Source of the DNA: Bacillus sp. FSL K6-3431
GTDB lineage: Bacteria; Bacillota; Bacilli; Bacillales; Bacillaceae_C
Reading direction: 5' to 3'
Assembly (NCBI RefSeq): GCF_038002605.1
Contig: NZ_JBBOCT010000001.1
Span: forward strand, 62,001-126,000
DNA: 64,000 nucleotides
This document shows positions 18,289 to 28,428 of the stretch, in pieces; the stretch's first letter is position 1, and every line of letters starts with the position of its first letter. The notes beneath the pieces are model-generated. The model did no database searches. It saw nothing but the letters and a program-made list of their open reading frames with translations, and was not told the DNA's origin. The position numbers and the translations under genes were made by a program.

Positions 18289-20063
18289 GACTGTGGCGTA
18301 GTGTAGTCGGAAAATTATGGATGACAATTTTGTTTCTTGTTTCATTTGTCTTGATCATTTTGACCATATTACTCCTTGAATTTTTTGAAAATTATCATGT
18401 AAGTCAAATTGAACAGACATTATCTGAGCAAGCGAAAAAAATGTCAAATATCATTGAAGCTCATGCAAATGACAATATGGGCGAGGAAATTGTGTTTGAA
18501 ATTATTGATGAACCAGTAGGGGTTGCAATTGCTTACAGTCATGATCAATTTATGTTTTCTCCGAGGAGAAATACGGAAGGCTGGATACCAACGAATGTCT
18601 TTTTAGAAGACGAAGAATTATCAAAGGTTTTTACAGAAAGAACAACGGTCAAAAAAGAATTAACCCTCCCAGAAGAGCAAAGGCAAAGTAGTAGATATGA
18701 AAATTATATAGTGGCAGGGGTGCCATTAGAAATTGAAGGTAATGATACTGGCGCTGTATTCGCTTATCAATCACTCACTTTATTAAAAGAAACAACAAGA
18801 CAGACGACAAGGCTTATTTTACTTGCAGCGGGAATCGCAATTATTTTAACTACATTCTTCGCTTTTTTTCTTTCAACTAGGATTACAGCTCCATTACGAA
18901 AAATGAAGGAAGCTGCATTTGAAGTATCTAAAGGTAAGTTTGATACAAAGGTTCCTTTTTTTGGTCATGATGAAATTGGCGAGTTAGCCATAGCATTTAA
19001 TCAAATGGGTAAACGCCTGAAATTTAACATGAATGTATTGAGTCAGGAAAAAGAACAGCTTACTAGTATATTAAGCAGTATGGCTGATGGTGTGATGACG
19101 TTTAGCCGGGATGGATCTATATTAATTACAAATCCACCCGCGGAAAGGTTTTTGCAACAATGGCATTATGAGAGTGAAAATGAAAGCCCTGTTCCTCCAG
19201 AAATAGATGATCTATTAAAACAGGCAATAGGTACAGAAATGGAACAATCCGGGGAGTTAATGCTTCAAGGCAGATATTATGTAGTGATTGTAAGCCCACT
19301 TTACACGCAAAATCAAGAAAGTGTTCGTGGAGCGGTAGCAGTCATTCGAGATATGACGGAAGAACGTCGTCTCGATAAGCTTCGTATTGATTTTATTTCG
19401 AATGTTTCACATGAACTTAGGACACCTATTTCTATGTTACAAGGTTATAGTGAGGCAATAATAGATGATATCGCAGGGTCAGAGGAAGAAAATAAAGAAC
19501 TTGCAAAGATTATTTATGATGAATCCTTGCGAATTGGAAGATTAGTTAATGAATTATTGGATCTTGCGAGGATGGAAGCAGGACATATTCATTTAAATGA
19601 TGAAGATGTGGACGTTAATCAATATATAAATCGAATTATGTATAAATTTAAAGGTGTCGCTCGAGATAATAATGTTGTTCTAGACTCTAATCTAGATTCT
19701 AAAGGCCTAATGTTTAAGCTGGATCCCGATAGAATTGAACAAGTATTAACAAATCTAATTGATAATGCAATTAGGCATACGAATGAAACTGGGACAATAA
19801 AAATTATTCAAACAACACAGGATAAAGGTATTACTATATCTGTAGCAGATAACGGATCAGGAATTCCGGAAGAAGACCTTCCTTTTGTTTTTGAACGCTT
19901 TTATAAAGCAGACAAAGCTAGAACACGGGGGAGAGCTGGTACTGGACTCGGTCTTGCAATTGCCAAAAATATTATTGATGCACATAAAGGGCATATCTCC
20001 GTACAAAGTAAACTTGGACAAGGGACGACATTCAGCTTCTTTTTACCTTATCGATCGTTGTAA
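18285..20063 (+). CDS. resE: Sensor histidine kinase ResE
   Basis: Membrane sensor kinase for ResD. Order of domains: TM1 (10-30), extracytoplasmic domain (about 35-165), TM2 (170-195), HAMP, PAS (about 255-360), HisKA with phosphorylated His in NVSHELRTPISML, and HATPase with N-box LIDNAIRHT, DNGSGIPEE and GTGLGLAI. 592 residues, equal to the B. subtilis length. Translation is coupled to resD. Confidence 0.94.
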   Translation: MRLWRSVVGKLWMTILFLVSFVLIILTILLLEFFENYHVSQIEQTLSEQAKKMSNIIEAHANDNMGEEIVFEIIDEPVGVAIAYSHDQFMFSPRRNTEGWIPTNVFLEDEELSKVFTERTTVKKELTLPEEQRQSSRYENYIVAGVPLEIEGNDTGAVFAYQSLTLLKETTRQTTRLILLAAGIAIILTTFFAFFLSTRITAPLRKMKEAAFEVSKGKFDTKVPFFGHDEIGELAIAFNQMGKRLKFNMNVLSQEKEQLTSILSSMADGVMTFSRDGSILITNPPAERFLQQWHYESENESPVPPEIDDLLKQAIGTEMEQSGELMLQGRYYVVIVSPLYTQNQESVRGAVAVIRDMTEERRLDKLRIDFISNVSHELRTPISMLQGYSEAIIDDIAGSEEENKELAKIIYDESLRIGRLVNELLDLARMEAGHIHLNDEDVDVNQYINRIMYKFKGVARDNNVVLDSNLDSKGLMFKLDPDRIEQVLTNLIDNAIRHTNETGTIKIIQTTQDKGITISVADNGSGIPEEDLPFVFERFYKADKARTRGRAGTGLGLAIAKNIIDAHKGHISVQSKLGQGTTFSFFLPYRSL

Positions 20064-20364
20064 AGTGTTGAAATTTGACGCGAAATCTTGTTCCATGAGA
20101 AACATAAAAAATGTGGAGACGCCATTGAATTGCCGTATCTTATCAACCTATTCATAATTAAGATTAACGCTAGCAAGCTCTGTAGCGCCTCTTAGATTCA
20201 TTGGTGAGTTAAGGAGTTACGGAACTAGCTAGAAAGCTTTGCTGCTATTGTGAGAGCGTCAGGGGGGGTATAAGTTGCTGTAATTATGTGCCGATGTTAA
20301 GACAGCCATGTATTATGATAACTTCAGAATCGATATAAAACCAATATATAATAAAAAGAATATG

Positions 20365-20406
20365 CGGATTGAACAATCTAAGAAAAGGTTGTTCAATCCG
20401 TTTTCT
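20365..20406 (+). terminator. Strong intrinsic terminator downstream of resE
   Basis: Perfect 12-base stem CGGATTGAACAA/TTGTTCAATCCG, 12-base loop, TTTTCTT tail. It lies 300 bases after the resE stop, leaving a long untranslated 3' end or an unseen short transcript. Confidence 0.85.
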
Positions 20407-20510
20407 TATGGGAAAATTGAGGAACGTAGGGTAGAAAGGATTATAGTTATATAAATTTTTTACCATGGTATTCATATATAATTGATGTGACTTTATGAAC
20501 ATCCTCTTTA

Positions 20511-20536
20511 TGTAACTTTTTTACCAATAAAACGAC
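20511..20536 (+). promoter_or_regulatory. Sigma-X autoregulatory promoter
   Basis: TGTAAC (20511-20516), 16 bases, CGAC (20533-20536): the ECF sigma-X consensus known from the autoregulated B. subtilis sigX promoter. It is located 26 bases before sigX. Confidence 0.75.
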
Positions 20537-20562
20537 TAATACTATGACGGGGAGGGGAATGA

Positions 20563-21102
20563 ATGGACTCCGTTTTTCAGGATATATATGAAAAGTATCA
20601 TCAGGATTTGTTTCGCTTTTTATTTTATATGATAAAAAACCGTGAAGAAACAGAGGACTTAGTGCAAGAAGTATATATTAGGGTAATGAGGTACTATGAT
20701 AGGTTTGAAGGAAAAAGCACGGAAAAAACATGGTTGTTTTCCATCGCAAAAAATGTCGCGATTGATCACTTTCGCAAACAAAAAGGTTGGAAAGAACGAA
20801 TATATGAAAAGTTTGATTGGGAACTATATCAAATAAAGGATGATGGTGCACTCCCTGAAGATGAAGCGTTGAGGCATGAAGAAATTCGTTATCTATATTC
20901 ATGTTTAGATAACTGCTCAACGAATCAGCGTCTCGTGCTCGTGATGCGCTATTTGAATGGATTCTCTATTGCAGAAACTGCTGAAGTATTGAAATGGTCA
21001 GAAAGTAAGGTGAAAACCACTCAACATAGAGCATTGAAATCCCTCAAAACGTTGATGGAAATTGCGCAAAGGAAGGAGGCCTTGGAAGATGAATCAATAT
21101 GA
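20563..21102 (+). CDS. sigX: ECF sigma factor SigX
   Basis: Extracytoplasmic-function sigma factor; in B. subtilis sigma-X responds to cell-envelope/cationic peptide stress and modifies surface charge. Region 2 (DLFRFLFYMIKNREETEDLVQE, WLFSIAKNVAIDHFRKQK) and region 4 (LVLVMRYLNGFSIAETAEVL) are clear. 179 residues. It lies after resE and overlaps rsiX, as in B. subtilis; the upstream sigma-X-type promoter supports the identity. Confidence 0.88.
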   Translation: MDSVFQDIYEKYHQDLFRFLFYMIKNREETEDLVQEVYIRVMRYYDRFEGKSTEKTWLFSIAKNVAIDHFRKQKGWKERIYEKFDWELYQIKDDGALPEDEALRHEEIRYLYSCLDNCSTNQRLVLVMRYLNGFSIAETAEVLKWSESKVKTTQHRALKSLKTLMEIAQRKEALEDESI

Positions 21103-22258
21103 TGAAAACGATAAAAAGTTAATCAAACTAATGGAACAATTGCCAGATATAGAGGATAAGCGACCTAAGGATGAGATATTTCGAAATGTAAAATATGGAT
21201 TGCAAAAAAAGAAAAAAAGAACAAGACTAATTCCCGTATTGTCTGCAATAGCTGCTGTCCTATTTTTGGCCATTGTTATACCGCTATTTTTTCAGCAGTC
21301 TGGGGGGAACTTTATGAGTATGGATAGTGCAAAACAAGAAAACCACTTGAATAGTTCTGAAGAAAAAACAGAAATGTCTATTCAGAGTAAAAGATCGATG
21401 GATTCAAACGAATCTGAGTTGATTCAATCATCTGATTCATACGAAATGGTTACTTCCGTGTATGATACGGGGCAGAATGCGGATGATATCGTTACATTTG
21501 GTGCTGTTACTACTGATGGGTTTGTTGTACCAATCAGTATGCGAGTGGAAGATGTGAAGCCGGACTGGCTATCTACGTTAAAACATACTGCAGCTTCGAT
21601 CAATTTAGAAGCATCCGGTTTTGAAGAGGTTTCTCCATTAATAAAGGCAATGAGATATGGTGAGGATTCTAAGACCATAGATGTAGAAATAACAGATGAT
21701 AATATAGCGTTTTTTACTAAAAATGAAAAACAGTTAATGCAGATGATAGAATATACTGTGCAGACACAAGGTATTGAGATTGTGAAATTTGTAAATGATC
21801 ATCATGATCCGGTCGAACTTGGTGCATACGGTGTGCTTCAGGATCTAATAGTCAAAGATATTTCTAAAAAACCCTATTTTTTATATGAGTATGAAAATGG
21901 CGGAAAGTATATTATTCCTGCTGATCTAGCTTCAACTAATTTCACTGATGCCCTAAGCGATTTGAAAAATGTGCCTAATGATTTTTATCAAGCCTTAATT
22001 CCTGAAGAAGTTACATTATCATCTAAAGAAGGGGAGAATGGAGGAGTAATCATCCAGTTTAAAGAAGTGTTTATACTGGATAAAGGCGACTTACATGCAA
22101 ATATCAGAATGATTGAAGGTATCTTATTAACGGCAAAAGCATTTGGGTATGACACTGTGAAATTTGAAAACATACTACCATTACACTTTGACAATTTTGA
22201 TTTTAGTAATCCTATATCTGTCCCATATTCCGCTAATTTAATATATAAGGAAAAGTAG
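21089..22258 (+). CDS. rsiX: Anti-sigma-X factor RsiX
   Basis: Membrane anti-sigma factor holding SigX inactive. N-terminal cytoplasmic segment (1-37), one membrane helix (about 42-62, TRLIPVLSAIAAVLFLAIVI), then a large outer domain to residue 389. The start is ATG 21089 with ggaaggagg 10 bases upstream, inside sigX (14-base overlap). Sequence beyond the topology is not strongly diagnostic; the call rests mainly on position and architecture. Confidence 0.82.
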   Translation: MNQYDENDKKLIKLMEQLPDIEDKRPKDEIFRNVKYGLQKKKKRTRLIPVLSAIAAVLFLAIVIPLFFQQSGGNFMSMDSAKQENHLNSSEEKTEMSIQSKRSMDSNESELIQSSDSYEMVTSVYDTGQNADDIVTFGAVTTDGFVVPISMRVEDVKPDWLSTLKHTAASINLEASGFEEVSPLIKAMRYGEDSKTIDVEITDDNIAFFTKNEKQLMQMIEYTVQTQGIEIVKFVNDHHDPVELGAYGVLQDLIVKDISKKPYFLYEYENGGKYIIPADLASTNFTDALSDLKNVPNDFYQALIPEEVTLSSKEGENGGVIIQFKEVFILDKGDLHANIRMIEGILLTAKAFGYDTVKFENILPLHFDNFDFSNPISVPYSANLIYKEK

Positions 22259-22338
22259 AACGTTAATTAGAACGTAATTTTTTCTTCACAATTGTAATGG
22301 AATAGTGTATAATTAATTCGTATAATAAAATACGGTTC

Positions 22339-22467
22339 ATCTTCGGGGCGTGGTGAAATTCCCGACCGGCGGTAATGAAGCTTTTTGCTTATAAGCCCGC
22401 GAGCCTTTTTTAAGGCAGGATTTGGTGCGATTCCAAAGCCGACAGTAAAGTCTGGATGGGAGAAGAT
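22339..22467 (+). ncRNA. FMN riboswitch (RFN element)
   Basis: All conserved blocks are present: ATCTTCGGGGC at the 5' arm, ATTCCCGACCGGCGGT, AGCCCGCGAGC, ATTTGGTGCGATTCC, AAAGCCGACAGTAAAGTC, GGATGGGAGAAGAT closing the P1 stem. Binding of FMN should favour the terminator at 22531 and shut off ribU. Established class; only the genetic target is inferred from position. Confidence 0.97.
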
Positions 22468-22530
22468 GAAGGTTGCCTAGTGTTCAAAATGCAGGTTTTG
22501 AACGCTTGTTAGAGCATGCCTGATAATTCT

Positions 22531-22561
22531 CCCTCAAAGAAACTTTCTTTGAGGGTTTTTA
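22531..22561 (+). terminator. FMN-riboswitch expression-platform terminator
   Basis: CCCTCAAAG pairs with CTTTGAGGG (inner bases can extend the stem) and is followed by TTTTTAT. It sits between the aptamer and ribU. Confidence 0.9.
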
Positions 22562-22629
22562 TTTGGATATGTATTAGCTTAAGGTCAACCTTTCTTCAAC
22601 AAGAGGTGAATCTCTAAGGAGAGAGGAAA

Positions 22630-23211
22630 ATGAAGAAATTTAGTGTAAAAACGTTTGTTGCAATTGGCATGTTGAGTAGCTTATCTTTTATATTAATGCT
22701 AATCAAATTTCCAATACCGCCGTTTCCGGCATGGTTAACTGTGGACTTCAGTGATATACCTGCATTAATCGCTGCATTATTATTTGGTCCACTTGCTGCC
22801 ATATTGGTTGAATTATTTAAAAATATTTTAGATTATTTATTGATGGGAAGTGAAGCCGGTTTGCCAATAGGTAATATGGCTAATTTCCTAGCAGGGATTA
22901 CATTTGTTTTGCCAGTTTATTTTGTTTATAATCGTTTGAAAATGAAAAAGCGTTTAGCTTTGTCTATGGTTATTGGCACTGCTGCGATGGCTGTTATCAT
23001 GAGTATTATGAATTATGTATGGGTGTTACCAGCATATACGATTTTACTAGGATGGGATCCGATGTCTACATCAGCAATGCGTCAAGTTGTTGTTGCAGCA
23101 ATCTTACCCTTTAATATCATTAAGGGTCTCTTAGTTACAACGATTTTCCTACTGTTGTACAGCCGTCTTCAAGAATGGTTGAATAAACAGATAACATATA
23201 AAAACGTATAA
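22630..23211 (+). CDS. ribU: Riboflavin ECF-transporter S component RibU
   Basis: Substrate-binding membrane subunit that imports riboflavin with the shared ECF energizing module (EcfA/A'/T), which is not in this window. Six membrane helices in 193 residues; family features KFPIPPFPAWLTVDFSDIPA and LVELFKNILDYLL are present. Known as ypaA/fmnP in B. subtilis. Control by the FMN riboswitch fits. A terminator follows at once. Confidence 0.93.
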   Translation: MKKFSVKTFVAIGMLSSLSFILMLIKFPIPPFPAWLTVDFSDIPALIAALLFGPLAAILVELFKNILDYLLMGSEAGLPIGNMANFLAGITFVLPVYFVYNRLKMKKRLALSMVIGTAAMAVIMSIMNYVWVLPAYTILLGWDPMSTSAMRQVVVAAILPFNIIKGLLVTTIFLLLYSRLQEWLNKQITYKNV

Positions 23212-23238
23212 AAGCAGCGCCATTGGCGCTGCTTTTTA
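23210..23238 (+). terminator. Terminator after ribU
   Basis: Perfect 12-base stem AAAAGCAGCGCC/GGCGCTGCTTTT with a T tail. Confidence 0.9.
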
Positions 23239-23245
23239 TCATAAT

Positions 23246-23272
23246 AAAATCACTCGCCGTTCGAGCGATTTT
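23246..23272 (-). terminator. Hairpin downstream of fer
   Basis: AAAATCACTCG/CGAGCGATTTT with one mismatch; read from the minus strand it ends in GATTTTATTAT. It lies between convergent ribU and fer. Confidence 0.6.
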
Positions 23273-23281
23273 CACTTTATG

Positions 23282-23545
<264 letters not shown>

Positions 23546-23787
23546 TTAAACTTCTCTAGAACTTATTCTATACGATCTCTGAAAATAAGCATACTAAAAG
23601 TATCTATATTTAATATTAATCCTACTACGTCAACATTTCAACCATATTCACCTGAAAACTTTGTCTGATACTATCTTGATAGAAACTTATTGCATGGCGA
23701 TTTTTGGAGAAATTACATAGATGTAGTCGAAAGTGCAAATTCATGATAAGATTAATGCAATTAAACGTATGGGGGGACCCGATTGTC

Positions 23788-24852
23788 ATGACTTTTTTGC
23801 AGGCTGTGATATTGGAATGTTTAAGACAAATAAATGGTGAGAGAACTATTTATTCTGTATATCATTTACTAAAAGGCAAAAAATCATCACAAACTATTCA
23901 AGATGCCCACCTATTCCGGTTGGGGCATTATTTTAAAACATTTCCTCAAATGGATCGAATGGAATACAACTTTACTATTAAATATCTAACACAAGAAGGT
24001 TTTATTTCACCCATAAATGATTCGCAAAAATATATAATGACAGAAAATGGTTCGGATAAGTGTAAGGCTTATTTCTATAAAACGCCTGTGCTTCATTCTT
24101 TAAATGGCTGGAAATATCAAGATACAGCTATTCTATTGTGGAAAAGGTTAACATTACTCGTTCAAACAATATCGCATCTTAATCATCGAGATAAACGGTA
24201 TCAAGCTGTACAAAGAGATCCAGATGTTTATAAATGGATCAAGCAATTTTTGAAACAGTACAAAGGGGGAAGAGGGGATTTATCGAAAAGCATTTATGAT
24301 GAATTGCATCATATTTTTTCAGGAGGCTTTCCGGAATCCCCATTAATGATTGTTTTGAAACTTACAGGGCGCAATTTAATCGGGTTGACTACTAAGCAAG
24401 TAGCAAATAAATTAGGCGTGGAAGAAACGGAATATCACTTTAGATTTTTAAATGCGCTTCATTATATGATTGATCAGATAATTAGTCAGGGAAGGCAATA
24501 TCCACTCTTGCATACTATTATTTCAGATATTTTCCAATCCATACCTTATACGAAATCAACGCTAAAAACATACGAATTACTGCAAAAAAATATGACCATT
24601 GACCAAGTTGCACAAGTGCGTAAACTTAGAAAAAGCACGATTGAAGACCATGTCATTGAAATTGCGCTTACAGATCACCAATTTTCAATAGATCATTTGA
24701 TCGATCAACACAAGATAGATGAAATTATTGATGCTGTAACTTTACTTGGGGAGAAAAAACTAAGACCAATCATGGAACATATTGAACATGTTTCATATTT
24801 TCAAATTCGACTAGTATTGGCTAGATTAGGAGGGAAATGTGAACAAATATGA
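23788..24852 (+). CDS. ypbB: Helix-turn-helix domain protein (YpbB-like)
   Basis: 354-residue protein of unknown function always found with RecS in Bacillus. The C-terminal HTH_40-type domain ([21 protein letters not shown]) resembles the HRDC-neighbour helical domain of RecQ-associated proteins. ATG 23788 is chosen (ggggggac 10 bases upstream); the frame opens 28 codons earlier without a ribosome site. It overlaps the recS start by 14 bases, so the two are co-translated, suggesting a joint function in DNA repair (inference). Confidence 0.8.
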   Translation: MTFLQAVILECLRQINGERTIYSVYHLLKGKKSSQTIQDAHLFRLGHYFKTFPQMDRMEYNFTIKYLTQEGFISPINDSQKYIMTENGSDKCKAYFYKTPVLHSLNGWKYQDTAILLWKRLTLLVQTISHLNHRDKRYQAVQRDPDVYKWIKQFLKQYKGGRGDLSKSIYDELHHIFSGGFPESPLMIVLKLTGRNLIGLTTKQVANKLGVEETEYHFRFLNALHYMIDQIISQGRQYPLLHTIISDIFQSIPYTKSTLKTYELLQKNMTIDQVAQVRKLRKSTIEDHVIEIALTDHQFSIDHLIDQHKIDEIIDAVTLLGEKKLRPIMEHIEHVSYFQIRLVLARLGGKCEQI

Positions 24853-26308
24853 TGCTTTGCAAAATATGTTTGGTTTTTCTTATTTCAGAACGGGTCAGGA
24901 AGAAGTGATTGATGGTGTGCTTGCCGGAAACAATGTTTTAGCCATGTTACCTACTGGTACTGGAAAGTCATTATGTTATCAATTACCAGGCTATTTGCTT
25001 GAAGGCTCAGTACTTATTGTCTCTCCGCTTATTTCTCTCATGCAGGATCAAGTAGAGCAATTACGGATTATGGGTGAGCGTAAAGTAGTAGCTTTCAATT
25101 CTTTTTTGGATATGGAAGAGAAAAGAATGGTCCTGAGGCGGTTAAGAGATTATAGATTTATATTTATTTCACCTGAAATGCTCCGTTCTTCTCAATTAAT
25201 AGAAAAATTAAAGGAAATAAAGATTTCATTATTTGTGATTGATGAAGCACATTGTATATCGCAATGGGGCCATGATTTTAGGCCTGATTATTTAAAATTA
25301 GGGAGTATTAGAGCACTGCTTGGTAATCCACCCGCATTGGCATTGACTGCAACGGCAGCAAAAGAGGTGCGAACAGATATTAACAATTTTTTAAAACTCG
25401 AACATACGAAGGAATTTATATATTCTGTTGACAGGGCTAATATTAGTCTAGTTGTTGAAAGAACCACGAGTTTTTATGAGAAAAAGCAAAGGCTTTTTAC
25501 CTATGCCACATCACTAAAAAAGCCGGGAATCATTTACTTTTCAAGTAAACGTCTTGCGGAAGAGATGGCAGATTATTTAAGTGATATGGGAATGGATGGT
25601 GTCGCTGCATACCATGGAGGAATGGATCAAGAACAACGAATTTTGATACAGCAACAGTTTATCCATGGACAATTAGCTATCATTTGTGCAACGAGTGCAT
25701 TTGGAATGGGGATTAACAAAGATAATATCCGTTTTATTATTCATTTTCATTTACCAAGCCAAATTGAATCTTATGTCCAAGAAATAGGTCGGGCTGGGAG
25801 AGATGGAGGCGCTAGTATTGCCATATTATTATACACTGTGAGCGATGAGCAACTGCATTACCAATTGATAGAGTATGAGCTTCCTAACGATAATCATATT
25901 GAGTCCTATGTTTCACTGGTTAATACGACAGGCAAACAAGAGTTAATGGAAAATATAAGCTTGACTGAAACGCAATTGCGCTTTTTGGATCATCATTATC
26001 AAACTGAAGCAAGTCAATTAGAACAAATAGAGAAGATAAAAAAAGCGAGAAATATTCGATTCGAACATAAAATAAAAAAATTACAGCAAATGAAAAATTG
26101 GATAGAAGAATTAACATGCAGAAGAAATCATATATTATCTTTATTCGATGAAAGTGGAAAAGAAAGATCAAACCAATGTTGTGATCTATGTGGTATAACG
26201 ATAAACAAATATCAAGATACAACCAAAAAAACAGAAGACCAATCATCTTCGTGGGAAGAAATACTTCAGCGATTACTGCTAATAGATGCTAATAATGAAT
26301 ATGAATAG
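24839..26308 (+). CDS. recS: ATP-dependent DNA helicase RecS (RecQ family)
   Basis: 3'-5' superfamily 2 DNA helicase of the RecQ family. Walker [18 protein letters not shown] (Lys43), DEAH box [15 protein letters not shown], motif IV-VI segments ([38 protein letters not shown]), then a RecQ zinc-binding region with CRRN…CCDLC. 489 residues and no separate HRDC domain, as B. subtilis RecS (YpbC). Start GTG after aggaggg. Neighbours ypbB and ypbD fix the name RecS rather than RecQ (YocI). Confidence 0.88.
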   Translation: MNKYDALQNMFGFSYFRTGQEEVIDGVLAGNNVLAMLPTGTGKSLCYQLPGYLLEGSVLIVSPLISLMQDQVEQLRIMGERKVVAFNSFLDMEEKRMVLRRLRDYRFIFISPEMLRSSQLIEKLKEIKISLFVIDEAHCISQWGHDFRPDYLKLGSIRALLGNPPALALTATAAKEVRTDINNFLKLEHTKEFIYSVDRANISLVVERTTSFYEKKQRLFTYATSLKKPGIIYFSSKRLAEEMADYLSDMGMDGVAAYHGGMDQEQRILIQQQFIHGQLAIICATSAFGMGINKDNIRFIIHFHLPSQIESYVQEIGRAGRDGGASIAILLYTVSDEQLHYQLIEYELPNDNHIESYVSLVNTTGKQELMENISLTETQLRFLDHHYQTEASQLEQIEKIKKARNIRFEHKIKKLQQMKNWIEELTCRRNHILSLFDESGKERSNQCCDLCGITINKYQDTTKKTEDQSSSWEEILQRLLLIDANNEYE

Positions 26309-26873
26309 ACAAGCTGAATTAATTCAAAAAATGACCGGAAAAGAACTTACTTTCCACTTATATATTTCGCAATGTGTATTAATATTGATTTCAATAATAT
26401 TATGTTTTTTCACTTTTTCAAGTTTCTCTGACTTTTTACTCCTATTCCAATGGAATTCCTTTTGGATCTTAATAGGAGCAATTGCAGGTATAATTGTGGT
26501 TGGACTTGATTTACTACTAATGAAAATAGTACCTAAAGCCTATTATGATGATGGAGGAATAAATGCAAAGATTTTCTCGGACATGCCAGTTTGGAAAATT
26601 GCTCTAGTTGCACTATTCATTGCCTTAGCAGAAGAAATTCTCTTTAGGGGAGTACTACAAACCCAATTCGGGTTAATTGTGGCTAGTTTTGTTTTTGCGC
26701 TCATTCATTTTCGGTATTGGCGTCATTGGTATTTACTCATTAACGTTATCGTTTTAAGCTTTTTTCTAGGCCTCATTTATTTATGGTCAGGGCAACAATT
26801 GCTTCCGACGATTGCTATGCATTTCATGATTGATTTTTTTCTAGGCCTATATATTAGGCGAAGTAAATCCTAA
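26286..26873 (+). CDS. ypbD: CPBP-family intramembrane glutamic protease (YpbD-like)
   Basis: Membrane protein of the Abi/CPBP (Rce1-like) family. Motif 1 [10 protein letters not shown] with the paired glutamates, motif 2 FVFALIHF and motif 3 AMHFMIDF are all present. About six membrane helices, 195 residues. The start is uncertain: ATG 26286 (overlapping recS) or 26301; neither has a clear ribosome site, suggesting translational coupling. The substrate is unknown. Confidence 0.78.
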   Translation: MLIMNMNRQAELIQKMTGKELTFHLYISQCVLILISIILCFFTFSSFSDFLLLFQWNSFWILIGAIAGIIVVGLDLLLMKIVPKAYYDDGGINAKIFSDMPVWKIALVALFIALAEEILFRGVLQTQFGLIVASFVFALIHFRYWRHWYLLINVIVLSFFLGLIYLWSGQQLLPTIAMHFMIDFFLGLYIRRSKS

Positions 26874-26898
26874 TACATTTAGGGAGAAGGGATTTTAG

Positions 26899-27606
26899 AT
26901 GTCAAAAAATAGAATGAACAATGATAAGCAAGAATCAAAGAAAAACAATCCGTCTACTTCAACTACAAGGGTAGATCTTCATGGACACAAATATAAAAAG
27001 AAAAAGTCGGTAAAAACGGAAAATGCTGCACAGGCGAAAAAAAGAAGGATGAAAATATCTATCCCCTTTATCTTGTTGCTACTGTTAATAGCATTACCGT
27101 TCGCCATTTCTTCATATATTAAAAAGGACAATCCACCTAATTCCGAAAAGGTGAATGGGGTAGGTGAAGAAATTTCATTTTCGAATAATGATGTGCCTGA
27201 TAAAAAGGATGATGAAGTTGATCAAGAACAAAATGATAAAGATAAAGAGTCAGATAAGAAGATAGAAGAAGAAAAAAAGGCTAAGGCAGAGGCAGATAAA
27301 AAGGCGGAAGAAGAAGCACGTAAAAAAGCCGAAGAAGAAGCTGATAAAAAAGCGATAGAGGAAGCTAACAAAAAAGCGGAGCAAAAAGAAGCGGAGAGAA
27401 AAGCGAAAGAAGAAGCAGATAAAAAGGCCGAAGAAGAAAATATAAATAACGAGGTAGTATATCATACGGTACAGCAAGGAGAAAATCTATATCGGATTTC
27501 AATGAAATACTTCCAAGATCAAAGTGGAGTAGAAAAGATTCAACAAGCAAATGGTCTGTCTGGAAATGAGATATCCGTAGGCCAAAAGCTAATTATTCCT
27601 AAATGA
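26899..27606 (+). CDS. ypbE: LysM-domain membrane protein (YpbE-like)
   Basis: Predicted cell-wall-binding protein. Basic N-terminus (1-52), one membrane helix (about 53-72), a highly charged Lys/Glu/Ala heptad-like stretch (about 105-180, KAEEEADKKAEEEA type) expected to be a rod or coiled coil, and a C-terminal LysM domain (YHTVQQGENLYRISMKYF … GQKLIIPK). 235 residues. Ribosome site gggagaaggg. It lies in the recS-ypbD-ypbE-ypbF order of B. subtilis. Confidence 0.82.
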   Translation: MSKNRMNNDKQESKKNNPSTSTTRVDLHGHKYKKKKSVKTENAAQAKKRRMKISIPFILLLLLIALPFAISSYIKKDNPPNSEKVNGVGEEISFSNNDVPDKKDDEVDQEQNDKDKESDKKIEEEKKAKAEADKKAEEEARKKAEEEADKKAIEEANKKAEQKEAERKAKEEADKKAEEENINNEVVYHTVQQGENLYRISMKYFQDQSGVEKIQQANGLSGNEISVGQKLIIPK

Positions 27607-27725
27607 TCATGATAGAACGAGAAAACATTTACTTAATGATCATGATAAACGATAGCGCGATCTATGAATAAAGCTCGTTTTTTGTTCATATGTATAGAAG
27701 AAACGAATTTGGGGGATCTAAATTC

Positions 27726-28181
27726 ATGGACTCTTTTCTTATTAAACTGGACGGGCATACGGATCAAGCAACAAGGCAAATGCTACAAAGTTTAATTGAC
27801 AAAAAAGTAAAGTTTACCCGCTATAAAAATACACATTTTATATTGCTCTTAATGGCTATGGCATATGCTTTCCTAGTACTTTATTTATTTTATTCACAAA
27901 TAATTAAACCATATAGTTATACACTTTTAGATGTATTCTCCGTCTTATTTGCTAATCGGTTCACCATATTTTCGCTTTTTTGTGGATTTTTATTGTTTGG
28001 ATCTGTCAAGATTATTTTCGATAAAAAAGAAAAAGTTGAGAAGGAATTTCATGATCTCAGATGCGAGATTATCGACAAAAGCAAAGATTTGTGGAAAGGA
28101 GATAGTTGGGGGCAAAGACATAAAATATTTGCTTATCTAAAATCAAAGTATGATATAAACTTATACCATGAAAGCAAGTAA
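27726..28181 (+). CDS. ypbF: DUF2663 family membrane protein (YpbF-like)
   Basis: 151-residue protein with two membrane helices (about 45-65 and 80-105) and a charged C-terminal half (DKKEKVEKEFHDLRCEIIDKSKDLW). ATG 27726 follows ggggga; the frame is open 12 codons further upstream without a ribosome site. Length and place match YpbF (147). Function unknown. Confidence 0.78.
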   Translation: MDSFLIKLDGHTDQATRQMLQSLIDKKVKFTRYKNTHFILLLMAMAYAFLVLYLFYSQIIKPYSYTLLDVFSVLFANRFTIFSLFCGFLLFGSVKIIFDKKEKVEKEFHDLRCEIIDKSKDLWKGDSWGQRHKIFAYLKSKYDINLYHESK

Positions 28182-28203
28182 CTTTATAAGTTGCTTGCTT
28201 TTT
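28171..28203 (+). terminator. Terminator overlapping the ypbF stop codon
   Basis: AAAGCAAG/CTTGCTTT with inner AACTT/AAGTT pairing and a TTT tail. It closes the conserved core region; accessory DNA begins after it. Confidence 0.8.
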
Positions 28204-28225
28204 GAAATGGGGAAAATAGTGAACT

Positions 28226-28282
28226 CGTTTCAGTAAGCTGAAACATCGGTGAATCAGGTGGGGGTCTTTAAACCCTAAAGAA
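28226..28282 (+). repeat. Dispersed repeat, copy 1 (left border of sugar-ABC cassette)
   Basis: Starts CGTTTCAGTAAGCTGAAAC (hairpin GTTTCAG/CTGAAAC), then ACATCGGTGAATCAGGTG and ends GGTCTTTAAACCCTAAAG. The same blocks occur in the same orientation at 34352-34442, where an extra central palindrome is present. Family unknown to me; no transposase nearby. Confidence 0.75.
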
Positions 28283-28324
28283 TAATAAAATCGCAAAAAT
28301 ATATTACATAAAGTGTATATACCA

Positions 28325-28339
28325 ACCAGATGTGGACCA
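28325..28339 (+). promoter_or_regulatory. Upstream copy of a 15-base operator-like direct repeat
   Basis: ACCAGATGTGGACCA; matches ACCAGATATGAACCA at 28469-28483 at 13 of 15 positions. It is about 100 bases upstream of the promoter -35. Confidence 0.5.
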
Positions 28340-28428
28340 GACTCAAATAGAGCAAGAAAGGGATGTAATAAGGAGAGTAGGAGGTGAAATAATCAATAAA
28401 CGTTTATACTATTTTAATAAAATAATAG

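Larger units (their letters stand above)
20064..20562. other. Gap between resE and sigX
   Basis: About 500 bases. It holds the hairpin at 20365-20406 and the sigma-X promoter at 20511-20536. The first 300 bases (20064-20364) show no credible gene, ribosome site or repeat that I recognise. Confidence 0.6.

Noticed and set aside
20284..20502. 72-codon minus-strand frame in the resE-sigX gap
   Set aside because: It contains the terminator hairpin and has no ribosome site or recognisable sequence.
27250..27477. Phe/Leu-rich minus-strand frames opposite the ypbE charged repeat
   Set aside because: They are the complement of the Lys/Glu/Ala codon repeats and arise from composition.
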